From contig JAICUZ010000181.1 of NCBI GenBank assembly GCA_025935595.1, positions 1-5,492 of the forward strand: a stretch of 5,492 nt of DNA, read 5' to 3'. The notes under the pieces are model-generated. The model saw nothing but the letters and a program-made list of their open reading frames with translations. It did no database searches and was not told the DNA's origin. The position numbers and the translations under genes are program-made. Each line of letters starts with the position of its first letter. Position 1 is the stretch's first letter. Shown piece after piece: positions 5,037 to 5,492 of this stretch. Source of the DNA: Burkholderiales bacterium (GTDB lineage: Bacteria; Actinomycetota; Thermoleophilia; Gaiellales; Gaiellaceae).

Positions 5037-5492
5037 AAGCCTTCGCGTCGCGCGTACCGCCCGGCGCGTGCCCGCTCGTACTCATCGACGTCGAGCTCCG
5101 GATCGGCGATCGACGCGAGGATCGCTCCCGACCTCGGCAGCTCCGAGCGGTCGATGTGCTTCTCGGGATTCCAGAGGTCTGAGCGCACGAGCGCCTTCGG
5201 GCACTGCGTGAACGCCTCCTCGATCTCGACGACGATGCCAAGCTTCGGAGCTTTCCCTTCGACCGCGCTGGCCGAAAGCAGCTCGGGGTCGTCGACGATC
5301 CGTGCGCGCCCGTTGACGCGAAACGTGTCGCCGATGCCCGGGATCAGGAACAGCAGCCCGATCCGCGGATCCTCGAGCAGGTTCGTCAGCGTGTCGGCGA
5401 GCTTGTTGCCGGGCCGGTCGGGAATCAGCAGCGTCCGCTCGTCGTGGACCCGCACGAATCCCGCCGGGTCGCCGCGCGGCGACACGTCGAGC
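5030..5492 (-). CDS. PPOX-class FMN-dependent flavoprotein (pyridoxamine 5'-phosphate oxidase-like), 5' end cut
   Basis: The C-terminal 153 residues of a flavin-binding split-barrel protein resembling the MSMEG_1061 / DR_2398 group of PPOX-class proteins. These are predicted FMN (or F420) oxidoreductases of uncertain substrate. Visible segments: DVSPRGDPAGFVRV at the window edge, then LLIPDRPGNKLADTLTNLL, IGLLFLIPG, FRVNGRARIVDDPELL and AFTQCPKALVRSDLWNPE, close in order and spacing to that group. The GTG at 5485 (Val in DVSPRGDP) lies inside this conserved block, and the frame stays open to base 5492. The gene therefore continues beyond the window and perhaps 50-60 residues are missing (estimate from usual length of about 200). 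It ends in EGFY, with its TGA overlapping the tetR stop. Nothing ties it functionally to the exporter module. Confidence 0.88.
   Translation of the reverse strand, partial: LDVSPRGDPAGFVRVHDERTLLIPDRPGNKLADTLTNLLEDPRIGLLFLIPGIGDTFRVNGRARIVDDPELLSASAVEGKAPKLGIVVEIEEAFTQCPKALVRSDLWNPEKHIDRSELPRSGAILASIADPELDVDEYERARAGRYARREGFY

Noticed and set aside
5483..5485. GTG at 5485 as the true start of the flavoprotein
   Set aside because: It falls within the conserved DVSPRGDP block and the frame is still open at the window end, so the gene is truncated by the window, not short.

Overview
The window is 5.5 kb of very GC-rich, densely packed bacterial chromosome. It holds six complete genes and one gene cut by the right edge. 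The strong G/C bias at third codon positions, long shadow ORFs in every frame, start/stop overlaps and a mix of protein families common in soil actinobacteria (DHA2 exporter with TetR, PPOX-type flavoprotein, membrane-anchored alpha/beta hydrolase) suggest an actinobacterium. A deep lineage such as Thermoleophilia/Gaiellales is plausible, but that is inference and no rRNA is present to settle it. I see no tRNA, rRNA, CRISPR array, transposase or attachment site.

Left part (1-1692): a small secreted beta-rich protein of unknown function is read leftward (25-426). It is divergent from a two-gene rightward unit of a compact DUF218/YdcF-like protein (512-976) and a family 2 glycosyltransferase of the dolichyl-phosphate-mannose-synthase type (973-1692). 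These two overlap by ATGA, so they are probably translationally coupled. Both families are associated with the cell envelope or polyprenyl-linked sugars, but no substrate can be read from the sequence.

Central and right part (1673-5036): this is the most interesting section. An alpha/beta hydrolase carrying five predicted membrane helices (1673-2911, leftward) is divergent from a 14-helix DHA2-type major facilitator exporter (2995-4455). The exporter is followed, with a one-base stop/start overlap, by a TetR-family repressor (4455-5036). The 83-bp divergent region holds two face-to-face promoters whose core elements interleave. Two related 18-bp inverted repeats lie exactly where a repressor could block both promoters. 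Both genes also have the same ribosome binding site at the same 7-base distance from ATG, in mirror image. The simplest reading is one TetR-controlled module in which a ligand releases both an exporter and an extracytoplasmic hydrolase. Whether they share a substrate is not known.

Right edge (5030-5492): a PPOX-class FMN-dependent flavoprotein is read leftward, runs off the window and overlaps the tail of the TetR gene by 7 bp. Both convergent gene pairs in the window overlap at their 3' ends, leaving no room for a conventional terminator between them.
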